This document shows, in pieces, positions 50,533-61,164 of a DNA stretch of 64,000 bases. The position numbers were made by a program, and so were the translations under genes. The notes beneath the pieces are model-generated. The model searched no databases and had not been told where the DNA came from. It worked only from the letters and a program-made list of their open reading frames with translations. Each line of letters begins with the position of its first letter. Position 1 is the stretch's first letter. This stretch comes from Monoplex corrugatus. Lineage: Eukaryota; Mollusca; Gastropoda; Littorinimorpha; Ranellidae. The DNA lies in NCBI GenBank assembly GCA_030674185.1, contig JAPXFY010000018.1:49554237-49618236 (forward strand). Reading direction: 5' to 3'.

Positions 50533-51238
50533 ATGGAGGCATCGGAAGACGAAGTGAGCGATGGAAGCGACATTGAAGTCGAAAATGACGAAGAATACTT
50601 GATGGAGGAGGAAATCGAAGAAAATCTTGGACATTATCAGCGTCTATTTGATGAAGAACACGATGTTTTGGCAGGAATTCTCGCGTCAGACAGCGACAGT
50701 GATGGCGAGTTCGAGGGATTTCAAAACACGTGGAAAGACCAGAATGCCGACTTCATTCGCCGCACGGTTTCTGACTACCGACAAGAAAGGAGGCTGAATG
50801 AAGAAATTCGAAACAATTTGCCTGCAGAACCAAGTGCCTCTGACTTTTTTTTGTGTTTCTGGACCGAAACTTTGTGGGATAGACTCATCGAACAGACAGA
50901 TCTCTATGCCAAACAGCGGCGTCAGGCGAATCCCCCACCGCCATCATCAAAATGGCAACGCCCGACAACTGCTGAAATGAAAACATTCATTTCACTTTGC
51001 TTGATGATGGGCATCATCCAGCTTCCCTGTCGTCGAGACTACTGGAGGGTCGGTCCCCGATGTTGGCTAGCCCATACCAACTTTGGGAAGGCGATGTCGA
51101 GGGATCGATTTGACATGATATGGCGATACCTCCACCTTCAAGACAACACAGTGCCGAATGCCAACAATGACAAGATATTCAAAATACGCTGGTTCATCAA
51201 CTTTTTGATCCAGCGCTACCAGACCGTTTACATCCCTG
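50533..51238 (+). CDS. piggyBac-2 transposase exon 1
   Basis: Starts ATG 50533 (MEASEDEVSDGSDIEVENDE), an acidic N terminus as in PGBD proteins. It continues with FLCFWTETLWDRLIEQTDLY, TAEMKTFISLCLMMGI and MSRDRFDMIWRYLHLQDN, which are standard piggyBac core words. It ends TVYIPG after one base of the Gly codon. Donor GTAAGT at 51239. 235 codons plus one base. Confidence 0.92.
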
Positions 51239-51631
51239 GTAAGTATTCTTGTTTTTATTTTCACAACTTAACTTGTTTCAAAAACATCAACTTGATCTCT
51301 TTTACTAGTTTAGGGAAAAGGAGGCTGAAATCACAGATTTGATCTACTTTCACTTTTGGTGGTGTGATTATGCTGCTGTTTTGACTTCTGTACAGTCATG
51401 CCATTTTTCCTGATGTGGAAATCTGGGTTAGTGTCACATTATGCTTAGTAGTGTATCAGCACTTTGGTGAATGAAAATATGTCTTGCATATAATTATGAT
51501 CTGACTCAGTGACTGACTGGACACTTTGAGTATGACAAATGTAATGTGATTAAATTTGATTTATGAATGGTAGGCCTACAATATTTTCCTTTGGGGTAAC
51601 TAATACTTGTTTTCATATTCGGTTGTTTCAG
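51239..51631 (+). other. piggyBac-2 transposase intron
   Basis: 393 bases, donor GTAAGTATT, acceptor GGTTGTTTCAG. AT-rich, with stop codons in all frames; splicing restores the frame exactly at the expected YIPG-PCYTVDE junction. Confidence 0.9.
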
Positions 51632-52677
51632 GTCCCTGCTACACTGTGGATGAAACCATGGTGAAGTTCAAAGGCCGGCTGTCTTTTCGCCAGTACCTCC
51701 CAATCAAACCCATCAAGTGGGGGGTAAAACTGTGGACCCTAGCTGAGAGCGACACCGGCTACACTGTGAACTTCCAAGTTTACACTGGCAGGGATCAGCG
51801 AATTTCCGAGCATGGCCTTGGCTACCGTGTGGTCATGGACATGTGTGTGCCTCTCCAGCATATGAATTCCCAGGTGTTTTTCGACAACTATTTCACCAGT
51901 GTGCAGCTGATGGATGACCTGAAGCACCTGGGAATTCAGGCATGCGGCACAGTCCGGGCGAACAGGAAAGGCCTTCCTGCTGCCATTGTGCCAGCAAAAA
52001 CCAAACCAAAACTGCCAAAGCACCAATTCCTCGTGGCACAGAAAGACAGTCTCCTGTTCGTGCACTGGCAGGACACAAAGCCAGTATGTGTCCTGTCTAA
52101 CTACCACGACCCACTGGACAGGGGAACTGTCAGCCGTCGAGGGCAAGCCGCCAAAGAAGATGTGGTAGTCCCCAAAGCACTGGCAGACTACCAGAAGAAC
52201 ATGAAGGGGGTGGACGTGAGTGATCAGATGGTGCAGTACTATCTGATCAGGCACCGCTCCTGGAAATGGTGGCGTCGCATCTTCTTCCACCATCTGATGG
52301 TCAGCATGCATAATGCATATGTTGTGGCCAAGTTTCACCTGGGCGACGCTGCAGCCAGGAGGATATGGCCCAAATTTCAGTATTTTGTTGAAGATGTGGC
52401 CCATCAGCTGGTGACTACAACAACAACCAGAGCTCCCCCTGTTGCCCACGCACCCAGACAAGGCACTCTTGACCACAGACTGGAGCGCATCTTCGAGAGG
52501 AGGAAAGCCTGTGATGTGTGCAAACGGCAACCTGGACGCTCGGGCCAGACGAACTTTGGATGCGTGAGATGCCGTGTGCCTGTGCACCAACATTGCTTGA
52601 TGGAGCACCTTCGCTTCCACAATAACGTTCGTGATGGTGATCAAGCAGCTGCTCCTCTTGATAATGATGGACAGTAG
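51632..52677 (+). CDS. piggyBac-2 transposase exon 2: catalytic core and Cys-rich domain
   Basis: 348 codons including TAG at 52675-52677, giving a 583-residue protein, normal for piggyBac. The catalytic Asp residues are in TVDETMVKF (about 51649), FFDNYFTS (51883-51885) and GVDVSDQM (52213-52215). The tail has ACDVCKRQPGRSGQTNFGCV, RCRVPVHQHC and H..H, the cross-brace Cys-rich domain that reads the element ends. No stop or frameshift anywhere. DDE/D transposases of this family cut and paste at TTAA without leaving footprints. Confidence 0.94.
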
Positions 52678-53761
52678 TGTCAAAAGAAAAGTGTTGTGTG
52701 TGTGTGTTATTTACTCAGTGGATGTTAGATTTTTTTTTTTATTTAGATTTTCTTTTTTGTTATTAATTTTTGTAAATGAAGGAAATTTCATTGAACAGAT
52801 GTGGTTGCCAATTTTTCATGAACAGTTGCAGTCTTCCAGGAACAGTAAAGACTGTCAGTGTGTGAAAAACAAAAGGAGTGACATGTAGAAAAAAATCAAC
52901 AAAACATTGAGGCATGTGTGTGATGCACATTGCAGTTTGTACCCAAACGTGATAGTGATGTGTAAAAAAAAAAAAAGTGTGTATTACTATTTTAGTATTC
53001 ATCAGCCAACCACAAAGGAGAATTTTCAAAGAAAAGAGGTATGTGAACTTTGACAGTTGATGGAATATTGAAGGAAAGCTGTTTTACTGTTATGATACTG
53101 TCACAGTTAGTCCCGATTTTTTTCCCCCATTTATTTTTTTTTATTTTTTTTTTTTTTTTTAAATTTAAATGATTGCTTTTGTTATCTTTCTGAGCATACC
53201 TATAGCTAACAATAAATGAAATATTTCATTCAAATGGCAAATGAAAAAGAGAACCATAGGCCTAGACTGATACAAAAAAAGATGTCATCCTGTGAAACAT
53301 TTTCGTGTAAATGGGTGATGCTATTAAATTTGAAATATTTCCCAAACTACTGAATCAAATCATACAATTCTTTTTTTCTTTCATAGAGAAATAAATTCTG
53401 CAAATTTTATAAGCATGTGTTTCTGCATTAAATATGCCTTCTTCTATGCCAATTTTTATGTTAAAAGGAAAAAAATGGGAAAAAAAACAAAAATCCCATT
53501 TTCCACCTTATTTTACTTATATTTATTTTTGCCTTTTCAACTAAATTTTTACATAAAGAAATGCAAAAATCAGTTCTGAACATTCCTATATAAGTTGTTT
53601 TGGTCACCTTTTACAAGTATTGCTGCAAATGTAAAAAAATGTGACCTACCCTAAAAACTGTCAGTTTGCTCAGAAATGCCTCAGGCCAGAGACTTGATGA
53701 GCCTGCTGTGCCTTCAGGCCACTAGCTGGACTTAGAAAAATTTTGTTCAGGCTGAAATGGG
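52678..53761. other. piggyBac-2 3' flank, AT-rich
   Basis: Noncoding, with several poly-T/poly-A runs (e.g. 53124-53160) and AATAAA words near 53211 and 53391 that could serve polyadenylation. Confidence 0.75.
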
Positions 53762-53980
53762 TTAAAACAAATTCAATGCTCTGGAAGACGTTGGTGACAG
53801 TGAGGAACAATGGACAAAGTTGAGAAACTCGATAAATGAAGCTTGTGAAGAAATCCCTAAGGAAGATAGAAAATCAAAAAAGAACTGGACGATGAAATTC
53901 CAGGCTTGATGGAAGAATGCAGGAAGGCAATGGGAAAAGAGGAAAGATACAGGAAGATAAACAAAGAAATCCAAGAAATA

Positions 53981-54388
53981 TTCCAACATCTCCAAAGAAG
54001 AAAGTGACGCACTACACTCCCTCAAAAACAGAGACGACATTGTCATCAAACCAGCAGACAAGGGGGGTGCAATTGTACTCTGGGACAGACATCTGTATAT
54101 CAAGGAAGCCAGAAACAACTCCATCATCACGCTTTCTACAAAAAGTTGGACCAACCTGCCCACATGACCAATCATGCCAAGATATCCAAACTTATCAACA
54201 ATCTCATAACCTCTAAGCAGCTGCCCCCCACTGCCAGACTACTCATCAAACAACTTCCAGTCCAATCACTTATTTACTTACTTCCCAAAATACATAAAGC
54301 CAACAATCCTGGCCGTCCTATCGTGTCAGCTTGCAACTGCCCAACTGAAAACATTTCTCAGTTTCTTGACCACATTTTGCAACTATAG
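53981..54388 (+). pseudogene. Penelope-like element: N-terminal part of RT protein
   Basis: Reads [40 protein letters not shown], then (shifted) LPKIHKANNPGRPIVSACNC. KPADKG and LPKIHK..NPGRPIVS are typical of the region before RT motif A. A frameshift near 54130 and a TAG at 54386-54388 break it. Confidence 0.82.
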
Positions 54389-54396
54389 TCCAGTCT

Positions 54397-55839
54397 TTGC
54401 CTACCTTCATCAAAGACACTAACCATACATTGAATCTGATTCAAATAATAAATGAAGACCACACCTTCAAACCCCAATACCTGTTCACTTTGGATGTGAC
54501 CTCTTTGTACACCAGCATACCCCACTCCGACGGGTTAAAAGCTCTCCAGCATTTTCTGGACAAACGACGTGACCAAACATTGTCTACTTCAACCCTCATC
54601 CAACTTGCGGAGCTGGTCCTTACAATGAACACATTTTCGTTTGGCGATGAGACGTTCTCGCAAGTTAGCGGAGTCGCCATGGGTACAAAGATGGGCCCCA
54701 GCTATGCCTGTTTGTTCATGGGATATTTGGAGGAACAAATCCTACAACAATACAAGAAACCCAAACCTGAAATTTACAAAAGATACATACATGATTGCAT
54801 TGGCATGACATCCCTCGATCATGACCAACTTTTGCAATTCATCCATTACGTCCAAACGTTTCACCCATCCATCAAGTTCACATATGAAATTTCAAACACA
54901 TCCATAAGCTTCCTTGATATCGAAGTTTCCCTTCAATCTGAACAACTGGTCACTACAGTCCACTACAAACCTATAGACTCACATTCCTACCTGGACTATC
55001 AATCATCTCACACTTCCAACACCAGAAACAGCATTCCCTACTCACAGTTCTTGAGACTACGACGCCTCTGCTCAGACGAAGACGATTTCCAGGACAAAGC
55101 AGCTGAAATGACTAGATTTTTCCTGCGCAGACATTACCCACTCGAGGTCATCAATGAAGCCCGGAAAAAAGTCAACTCTGTCTCTCGGCCAAATGCCCTC
55201 CATTCGAAGCCCAAAGCTGCCACAGAGGATCGGCCAGTCCTCAGTCTAGTTTACCACCCGTCCATGTACCTCGTAAAAAGGATCATCTTGTCCAACTGGA
55301 ACATTTTGCGATCCAGTCCCACTACAGGTGAAACCTTTGACCAGCGCCCTTTGATTGTCTACAAGAGAGACACAAATCTCCGCGACTTGCTGGTGCATTC
55401 AAATCTAGGCAAACCAGTCAGCCAACCTCCAGGAACCTCTCCATGCAACAAACCTAAATGCAAGACTTGTCCTTTCTTGTGCTCAGCCACCACAGTCAAA
55501 GGCCCCAAATCTCATATGAGAATTACAAAATATTTCAACTGTCAAACTTATAACATTGTCTACTTGATCAGCTGCTCTAAATGTTCCCAACTGTATATTG
55601 GTGAAACTGGACGCACCCTTGACACACATTTCAAAGAACACTTGACTGATATCCGCCACCAAAGGGATAAAACTATCCCCAATCACTTCAACCAATCAGA
55701 CCACTCAATCAATGACATCCGAGTGAAAGGTCTGTGGCTTCTATACAATAACAGCACCATAGACAGGAAAGACAGAGAATCCCACCTCATAAATAAACAT
55801 GGAACACGCAAACCATATGGTCTTAATGACAAACCATAA
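54397..55839 (+). pseudogene. Penelope-like element: RT and GIY-YIG endonuclease (mutated active sites)
   Basis: 480 codons open. RT motif A is TLDVTSLYTSIPH; motif B is GVAMGTKMGPSYACLFMGYL; motif C reads YIHD at 54784-54795 where Y-x-D-D is expected, so a catalytic Asp is His. A Cys-rich linker (CNKPKCKTCPFLC) is followed by GIY-YIG: IVYLISCSKCSQLYIGETGR. There the conserved Arg of the LDTRF-type word is His (DTHFKEH, 55621-55641), and RESHLI follows. The long frame is intact, but both enzymes look inactivated by point changes. Confidence 0.9.
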
Positions 55840-56281
55840 GTAATCCATTGCGCAACAGAATTCAGACATGCCGTTTCATGTTTCTTCCTGTTCCCAGGCC
55901 TACCAGATTCATGATACTGGGCACAATCTACTCCCTTACCTCTTGCCCTGTGCCTTCTTCAGAACAGGGCTATACCGATATAGCATGGCCACTTCTCAAA
56001 ATTGCAGAACTCATCTCACTTCCCTTTTGACATCATAGTTGCCTCCCCTCTCCCCACTTCTTACTACTGCTCATGACGACATGGGCATTCCATTTCTTAC
56101 CCACTGGACGAGGCGGCAGGGAAGATTTTAGTCCCGTTTTTATTATCCATTGTTTGGTGTCTGTGATCTGTTTGTGACCCTGCGTTCGCGCTTGACAAAG
56201 GCTAGTTGGCCGAAAATTTGCGCTTGTTTTGTTTTGTCTCGTTGGATACGCGCTTATATTGGTTTTCTTGTTCTTCTGGTT
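55840..56281 (+). other. Penelope-like element 3' untranslated end
   Basis: Noncoding 3' part, with cgcgcttgacaaaggctagt near 56185 and a T/G-rich end. The last ~130 bases resemble 24373-24510. Confidence 0.7.
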
Positions 56282-56576
56282 CAAAGAAATCAGGAAAAGG
56301 TGCAATGTGAAGCTAAGGAAGCTTGGCCTAAAACAAAGTATACAGAAATAGCAGACTGACACAAAACAGATCCTCAAGGTATGTACAGAAGAACTGAAAG
56401 TGTCCACAGGAAAAAGACATGCACATCAACTGGTTGCTTAAAATCGAAAGGTGGTACGTTTATCATGGAAAAATGACAAAATATTAGATAGATGGGGAGA
56501 GAACATTAAAGACCTTTTTGAAGATGACAGAAACGAAGAACACATTATATGAAAGAACGCTGAAGGACCACCAATA

Positions 56577-57785
56577 ATGAAAGATGAAGTTAAAGCAGCA
56601 CTGAAAAAGATGAAACCAGGAAAAGCCCCAGGACCAGAGAATATTACTACAGAGATGATCGAAGCCCTGGAGGAATTTGGTATTGAAAAAACAACAGTCC
56701 TCTTAAATGAAATTTATGACACCAGAAAAATCCCCAAAGATATGTCAAAATCAATTTTCATTGCCGTTTCAAAGAAAACAAGGGCTATAGAATGCGAACT
56801 CCATCGTACAATCAGTTTGATGAGTCGTGTTACAAAAATCCTATTAAGAATAATCATGATGAGGACAAAGAATAGAATCAACATAGAAATAGCAGAAGAA
56901 CAGTGTGGATTTGTTGAAGGGAAAAACTATTAATGCCATACACATCCTAAGAACTATCATAGAGAGGTAAATCGAGTTGAAGAAGGATTTATATTTATGC
57001 TCTGTTGATTATACCAAGGCTTTTGATCGGGTAAGACATGAAGAATTGATCAACCAACTACAAAGACTCAGTATTGATGGAAAAGGTTGTGTTTTGTCAC
57101 CAGATCTGTTTTCATTTTACAGTGAAAACATCATGAGAAACCTAGAAGAATGCCCTGGATTAAAGGTTGGAAGAAAAATGATAACATTCGTTACGCATAT
57201 GACACTGCGCTAGTTACAGAAAATGAAAGGGACCTACAAAACCTTATCAATATAATAGAAATAGAAAGCAAAAATAAAAGATAGGAGCTAAATAGCAAGA
57301 AGACTGAAGTCATGATAATCAGTAAAAAAAAACATGAAATCCCCTCATGCAAAACAACAGCGAACGGCACAACCTTGAGACAGGTTCATAAGTTTAAATA
57401 TCTGGGAACGATCATCTCACCAGATGGCAGATGCACATCAGAAATAGCCATCAGAATCGGCCAAGCCAAAACAGCATTCAAGAAGATGAAAAGCATTCTT
57501 ACCAACAAATGCCTATCAATTAACATCAGGAAGAGAGTTCTTCAAAGTTATATAGAACCAATAATGTTATATGGTTGTGAGGCGTGGACAGTCAACACGC
57601 AAAGCCAGAACAAGATTGAGGCAGTCCTGATGTGGTTTCTAAGAAGAATGTTGAGAGTTCCATGGACAGCAAAGAAAACAAACGAGACAGTCTTGATTGA
57701 GATAGACACAAGAAAATCATTCATAAGGAAGATTAGGAAAAGACAGGTAACATTTATGGGCCATTTTATGAGGAAGGGGAATTAG
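56577..57785 (+). pseudogene. LINE reverse transcriptase, decayed
   Basis: Three open segments (56577-56933, 56977-57213, 57312-57785) in different frames cover RT from PGKAPGPENIT to the C-terminal WFLRRMLRVPW and MGHFMRKG. The catalytic box is YAYDTAL instead of YADDT.L. Confidence 0.87.
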
Positions 57786-58504
57786 AGCACCTGGTCACAA
57801 CAAAAAAGCTGGAGGGAAGTGAGCACCAGGTAGACCCAGGGAGAAAATATTGGACAGACTTGCAAGGTGGCTGAGGGCAGACACGGTGGAAGATGTGCTT
57901 GCGGCTACAAGGGATAGATACATATGGAGGGCCACGATTGCCAACGCCATGCGGCAGGGCACATAATGATGAACAACCAATTGATTCTGAAGGTGAGAGA
58001 CTTCTTCATCATTTTGGAACTATCATTTGAATGTTTTTTGTCAATCGATTACGGACTTAAATGCAGAGATGATATTATGCCTTTTTTTACAAACTGTCTA
58101 CAGATGTCATTTGAGCACAACAATGTTTTGATGGAATAACATCTGAATGTCAATTCAAACAATAATTATGGAGTCTGTACCAAAAGGGAACAGATTTCAA
58201 AAACAGTAAAACACTGACAGAGAAATGCTTTTCTATACTCTTATCTTCTAAGGGCAAATAGAACACCAGTAAATATGACAACACTCACTGGAGCAGCAGA
58301 CAGTGGAAATGAAAGAGAATACAGATACATGTCTGAATTTTCTGTGAATGTATCAAACTTGTCAAATAACAGAGAAACTAAAGCATCTTATCCAGTTTAA
58401 AACACTTCTATAGTTTGTAAGTACCACATTTTATTTGGTTTGGTAAGAGTGTGTAAAAGTACCACATTTCATTTGGTTATATAGTATGTAAGTACCACAT
58501 TTCC

Positions 58505-59884
58505 ATGGGTGCAACTCCTGAAAAAGAAAAAAACCTGAAAGGCAGGGGTCCAGGGGCCGCCCAGGTCCCGGCGGGGTACAGGGGAGAGCCCTTGTTGGGG
58601 GTTCAGGGGGGCAACGCCCCCCTGAAGCTGAAAGAAAATTAGCCTTTTTATGATGATTTGGGGGGTCTCTCCTTTAATCTGAGCATGAACAAATGAACAG
58701 AAAAATTGACATATTTCTGACTTACATGGTAACAGAATAGCAGTGTTACCACCAGTACTAACCATGATAGATTACTAGTTAGATCTAATCATGAAAGAAA
58801 AATCTAGAAGAAGCAACAGCTGAATAATTCTGTCAAAGTCAGTCTTAAGAATACAGAAACCAGTCCAGTCAATATCACTCTTTTGCTCCAATCCTCCTTC
58901 ACAGTTTATCTGCCAAACAGTATCCTTGTGTTTATAACACAGGTCCAAACTGACCATAGGCCTAAGGCATAACACAGTATCTGACAATCCTCTAAGTGAT
59001 GAGGAGACAGAAATCATTTGAAGATTAGCACTAGTCATTCATAAGGTGTTTCCAGGCCAACATGAGTGTAGCCTTTGTTCATAAAATCAACAACATCAGT
59101 AACAGTTCAGACACATTATTGTTTAAAAAAAAGTGGACGATGGTTAAATGTCCATTCTAGATTTCTTCAGAAACTGTCTAATGTCTTGTGATGACTTCAT
59201 GGCAGCTCTTTTGCCACCTTTTGGCACTGTGTAGATGCTGGAACTGGGTTGTGCAGAAGTGGCCTGTGCAGAAATAGCATGAAAACGTAACTAACCATCA
59301 CATTTTCCTTGTGGCTGGGATGATCGGCATGTTCCTTTAGTTTTTTCTTTCCACTCATGCCGTAGGCTACTTGATTTGCTTAGAGCAAACTGTGCAGAAA
59401 CATGTTCCTGGTAAGTCAAGTTTCCGACACCACTCTCCGTACTCTTTGTCCTGCTCGTCTTTCTGCTTCAGCCACTCCCACCTCCACTGTTTTTCACCCC
59501 TTCCTCCACCTTCGCAAGACGCGAAAAATCTGCTTCCGTGAGATAATGCATACTCAAACGTCGAACGAAAAGTCGCCTGCTAATTCCGGTCACGTGCTTC
59601 GGATCTTCTGTACCTCCAACACAGGAGAGCTCCAATCACTTTGCTTACGAACACTCCGAGCGGAAGCGGAGTTGCTCACTGTATCGAAGGATTTTAATCG
59701 GCATTTTTTTCCCAATCGCTTTGCTTATGAACACTCCGAGCGGAAGCGGAGTTGCTCACTATATCGAAGGATTTTAATCAGCTTTTTTTTTTTTCTTGTC
59801 AAATTTTCAAAAACCAGATCTGTCCGCTCGACCGTTTTTCAAAAAACCGGATTACGGTCTGTAGCCGGAGGAGTTGCACCCATG
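58505..59884 (-). mobile_element. Element with 16-bp inverted ends and zinc-finger relic
   Basis: CATGGGTGCAACTCCT at 58505-58520 is the exact reverse complement of AGGAGTTGCACCCATG at 59869-59884. Between them is an 80-bp direct duplication (59641-59800, ttgcttacgaacactccgag). On the - strand is a short broken coding relic (EYGEWCRKLDLPGTCFCTVC, then K.LKEHADHPSHKEN after a small insertion). The Cys-x2-Cys...His-x4-His pattern resembles a BED/C2H2-like finger found in host or transposase-derived proteins. Class uncertain. Confidence 0.6.
59290..59570 (-). pseudogene. Relic zinc-finger coding segment
   Basis: - strand frame EWLKQKDEQDKEYGEWCRKL, DLPGTCFCTVCSKQIK then TAG. If the 5-base duplication around 59362-59372 is ignored, the reading goes on as YGMSGKKKLKEH and HPSHKENV. 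A separate downstream segment (59150-59265) reads KGGKRAAMKSSQDIRQFLKK. This looks like a decayed small protein, not an exon of KDM5, whose phases are complete without it. Confidence 0.45.
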
Positions 59885-60002
59885 CATTTCATATGGTGGA
59901 AAAACACTGAGACTAAAACATCTAGTTCAAAACAAATATGTATTTACATATCAGCCTTTGTCTGCCATCCCAACATCCCTGTCATCAGTATAATTCACTC
60001 AC

Positions 60003-60174
60003 CATGAAACCAATCTTTACACAGCTCACACTGCAACATGAACCCTGCTGCTGCCTTGCGACACACGCAGTACTGGTTGTTGCCTTCACCCCCGTTGGCT
60101 TTCTCCATGTTGCGTGTGCGCAAGTCGCGCATCTTGTCAACCTCACGCCCTTCCATCAGCTTGAATGTCATCAT
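60003..60174 (-). CDS. KDM5: KDM5 exon: start of PHD2
   Basis: 57 codons plus one base: MMTFKLMEGREVDKMRDLRT, RNMEKANGGEGNNQYCVCRK, AAAGFMLQCELCKDWFH. The C-V-C ... C-x2-C ... H pattern and GFMLQCELCKDWFH are the KDM5 PHD2 signature. Acceptor (- strand) CTTATGGTCAG, donor GTGAGTGAA. Confidence 0.96.
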
Positions 60175-61011
60175 CTGACCATAAGCAAACCACACCACAC
60201 TTAATAGTGTTATACAGTATTTACACACACGGTCTGAAACCAACAAATTTACTGTATTCCTTCATGTGTATTATAGCTTTCATCTACTTAAAAATCACCA
60301 TCTGAACATAAGCCAAACAAGTAATACTTCTTTTAAATACTTTTTTCCAAAAAATGTGTTGATCATGAACAGCAAACATTTCTTTTCAAACTCCATTCTT
60401 TGATGCTTTTTTAACAACAAATATCAAACAAACAAAAATGTGATGACATACACAAAGCAAAACTACTATCACAAAAACAACATGGAACATCTATAAACAC
60501 TTATGGTATAAGCAGAAACATTTAATTAAGAATTAATTGCAAACTGAAAACAGTTACGAAATTAATTGCAAAATTAAAACAGACACACATAATGAGGATA
60601 ATATGTTCATCCTCTGCTGAGAAATACTGGCATGCTGTTGTTATTGTTGTTTAAAGCCCAACCGACTGCATAGAGCCATATCAGGTCTATAACTGCTTGA
60701 AAACATACACAATAGCTCAACAGGAAAAAAAAAAAAATTAAGTACACATATCAATGCATTCATGTACATAGTCAAAGGACATGCCCCTGGCGCTGACCAC
60801 TCCGTCCAATTTATCACACAGAGGATTTAAAAAGCACACCCTGAATACAAATTTAAGCATACCTAAGCCCACCGAAGTATATATAAATATAGGCATAAAG
60901 CACTTAAAATTGCTTCTGAAAATTGCTTCCACGTTTGCCCATAGACTTGACAACATTTTGTTAATTCACTTTAGTTACTAGACTCAACAACACAACACTT
61001 TATTTACTTAC
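60175..61011 (-). other. KDM5 intron with dispersed repeat B
   Basis: Contains a near full copy of repeat family B (60637-60925); otherwise AT-rich. Confidence 0.85.
60637..60925. mobile_element. Dispersed repeat family B, copy 2
   Basis: Same order of blocks as 33180-33495: ttgttattgttgtttaaagc, ccaaccgactgcatagagcc, aattaagtacacatatcaat, tccaatttatcaca, aaaattgcttc. Divergence of roughly a quarter of positions suggests an old family. Confidence 0.72.
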
Positions 61012-61164
61012 GATGGTTGCAGGGTCACGGTTCTCCCCCTCTCCCTTCACTTCCACAATGTTGTTGTTCTCTGTGTCTCTGCCACCCTGGCTGTTCTCTC
61101 GGGCTCTCTTCTTCTTGTTCTTTCCTGATGTGTAGATGCCAATGTCTGACCTTGGCATCAGCAC
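61012..61164 (-). CDS. KDM5: KDM5 exon: linker between PLU-1 region and PHD2
   Basis: 51 codons, phase 0 to 0: VLMPRSDIGIYTSGKNKKKR, ARENSQGGRDTENNN and VEVKGEGENRDPATI. The LxPRxDIGxYxSGKNxxKK word is conserved in KDM5A/B/C; the rest is a charged variable linker. Acceptor (- strand) GTGCTACAG, donor GTAAGTAAA. Confidence 0.95.

Larger units (their letters stand above)
50247..53765 (+). mobile_element. piggyBac-superfamily transposon 2, structurally intact
   Basis: TTAA at 50247-50250 and 53762-53765. The left end TTAACCCAAATCCGCC and the reverse complement of the right end TTAACCCATTTCAGCC agree at 12 of 16 positions. Just inside the left end are three 23-bp motifs spaced 36 bp apart. The transposase gene has two exons joined by a standard GT/AG intron, with start, stop, all catalytic residues and the Cys-rich tail in frame. 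The 3' kilobase (52678-53761) is AT-rich UTR. It is antisense to the host gene KDM5. Confidence 0.93.
53972..56281 (+). mobile_element. Penelope-like element with 10-bp target-site duplication
   Basis: CAAAGAAATC at 53962-53971 is repeated at 56282-56291. Removing the insert plus one repeat restores the surrounding LINE reading (NKEI-RKRCN), so both borders are exact. Inside is an RT followed by a GIY-YIG endonuclease, the hallmark of Penelope-like elements. The 3' end has TTGACAAAGGCTAGTTGGCC and stops at CTTCTGGTT. The element starts in the N-terminal region and is probably 5'-truncated. Confidence 0.9.
53766..57975 (+). mobile_element. 5'-truncated LINE interrupted by a Penelope-like element
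   Basis: 53766-53971 and 56292-57975 read as one RTE/Jockey-like non-LTR element. The parts are the endonuclease-RT linker (EEQWTKLRNSINEACEEIPK), the RT start (VKAALKKMKPGKAPGPENIT), motif A (SVDYTKAFDRVRHEELI), a mutated catalytic box (YAYD at 57192-57203 instead of YADD), KFKYLGTIISPDGRC, SYIEPIMLYGCEAW and IRKRQVTFMGHFM. Frameshifts and stops are scattered. The 3' end GCGGCAGGGCACATAATGATGAA resembles the second copy at 44519-44897. The clade is uncertain. Confidence 0.85.
50129..60002 (-). other. 9.9-kb KDM5 intron hosting a cluster of mobile elements
   Basis: From low to high coordinate: intact piggyBac (50247-53765), 5'-truncated LINE (53766-57975) split by a Penelope-like element (53972-56281), a short degenerate repeat (58418-58500, agtaccacatttcatttggt), and an inverted-repeat element (58505-59884). 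Only about 118 bases separate the piggyBac from the splice acceptor at 50129. Confidence 0.9.

Noticed and set aside
51739..52683. 314-codon - strand open frame
   Set aside because: Antisense shadow of the piggyBac-2 transposase exon, which has the recognisable catalytic residues.
56180..56230. Hammerhead ribozyme core at the Penelope-like 3' end
   Set aside because: Such ribozymes are known in some Penelope-like elements, and GAAA follows TTGGCC here, but I could not find the CUGAUGA box or consistent stems.
59402..60007. 201-codon + strand open frame
   Set aside because: Its sequence covers an 80-bp direct duplication and the inverted end of an element, runs into the KDM5 exon on the other strand, and has no domain-like content.
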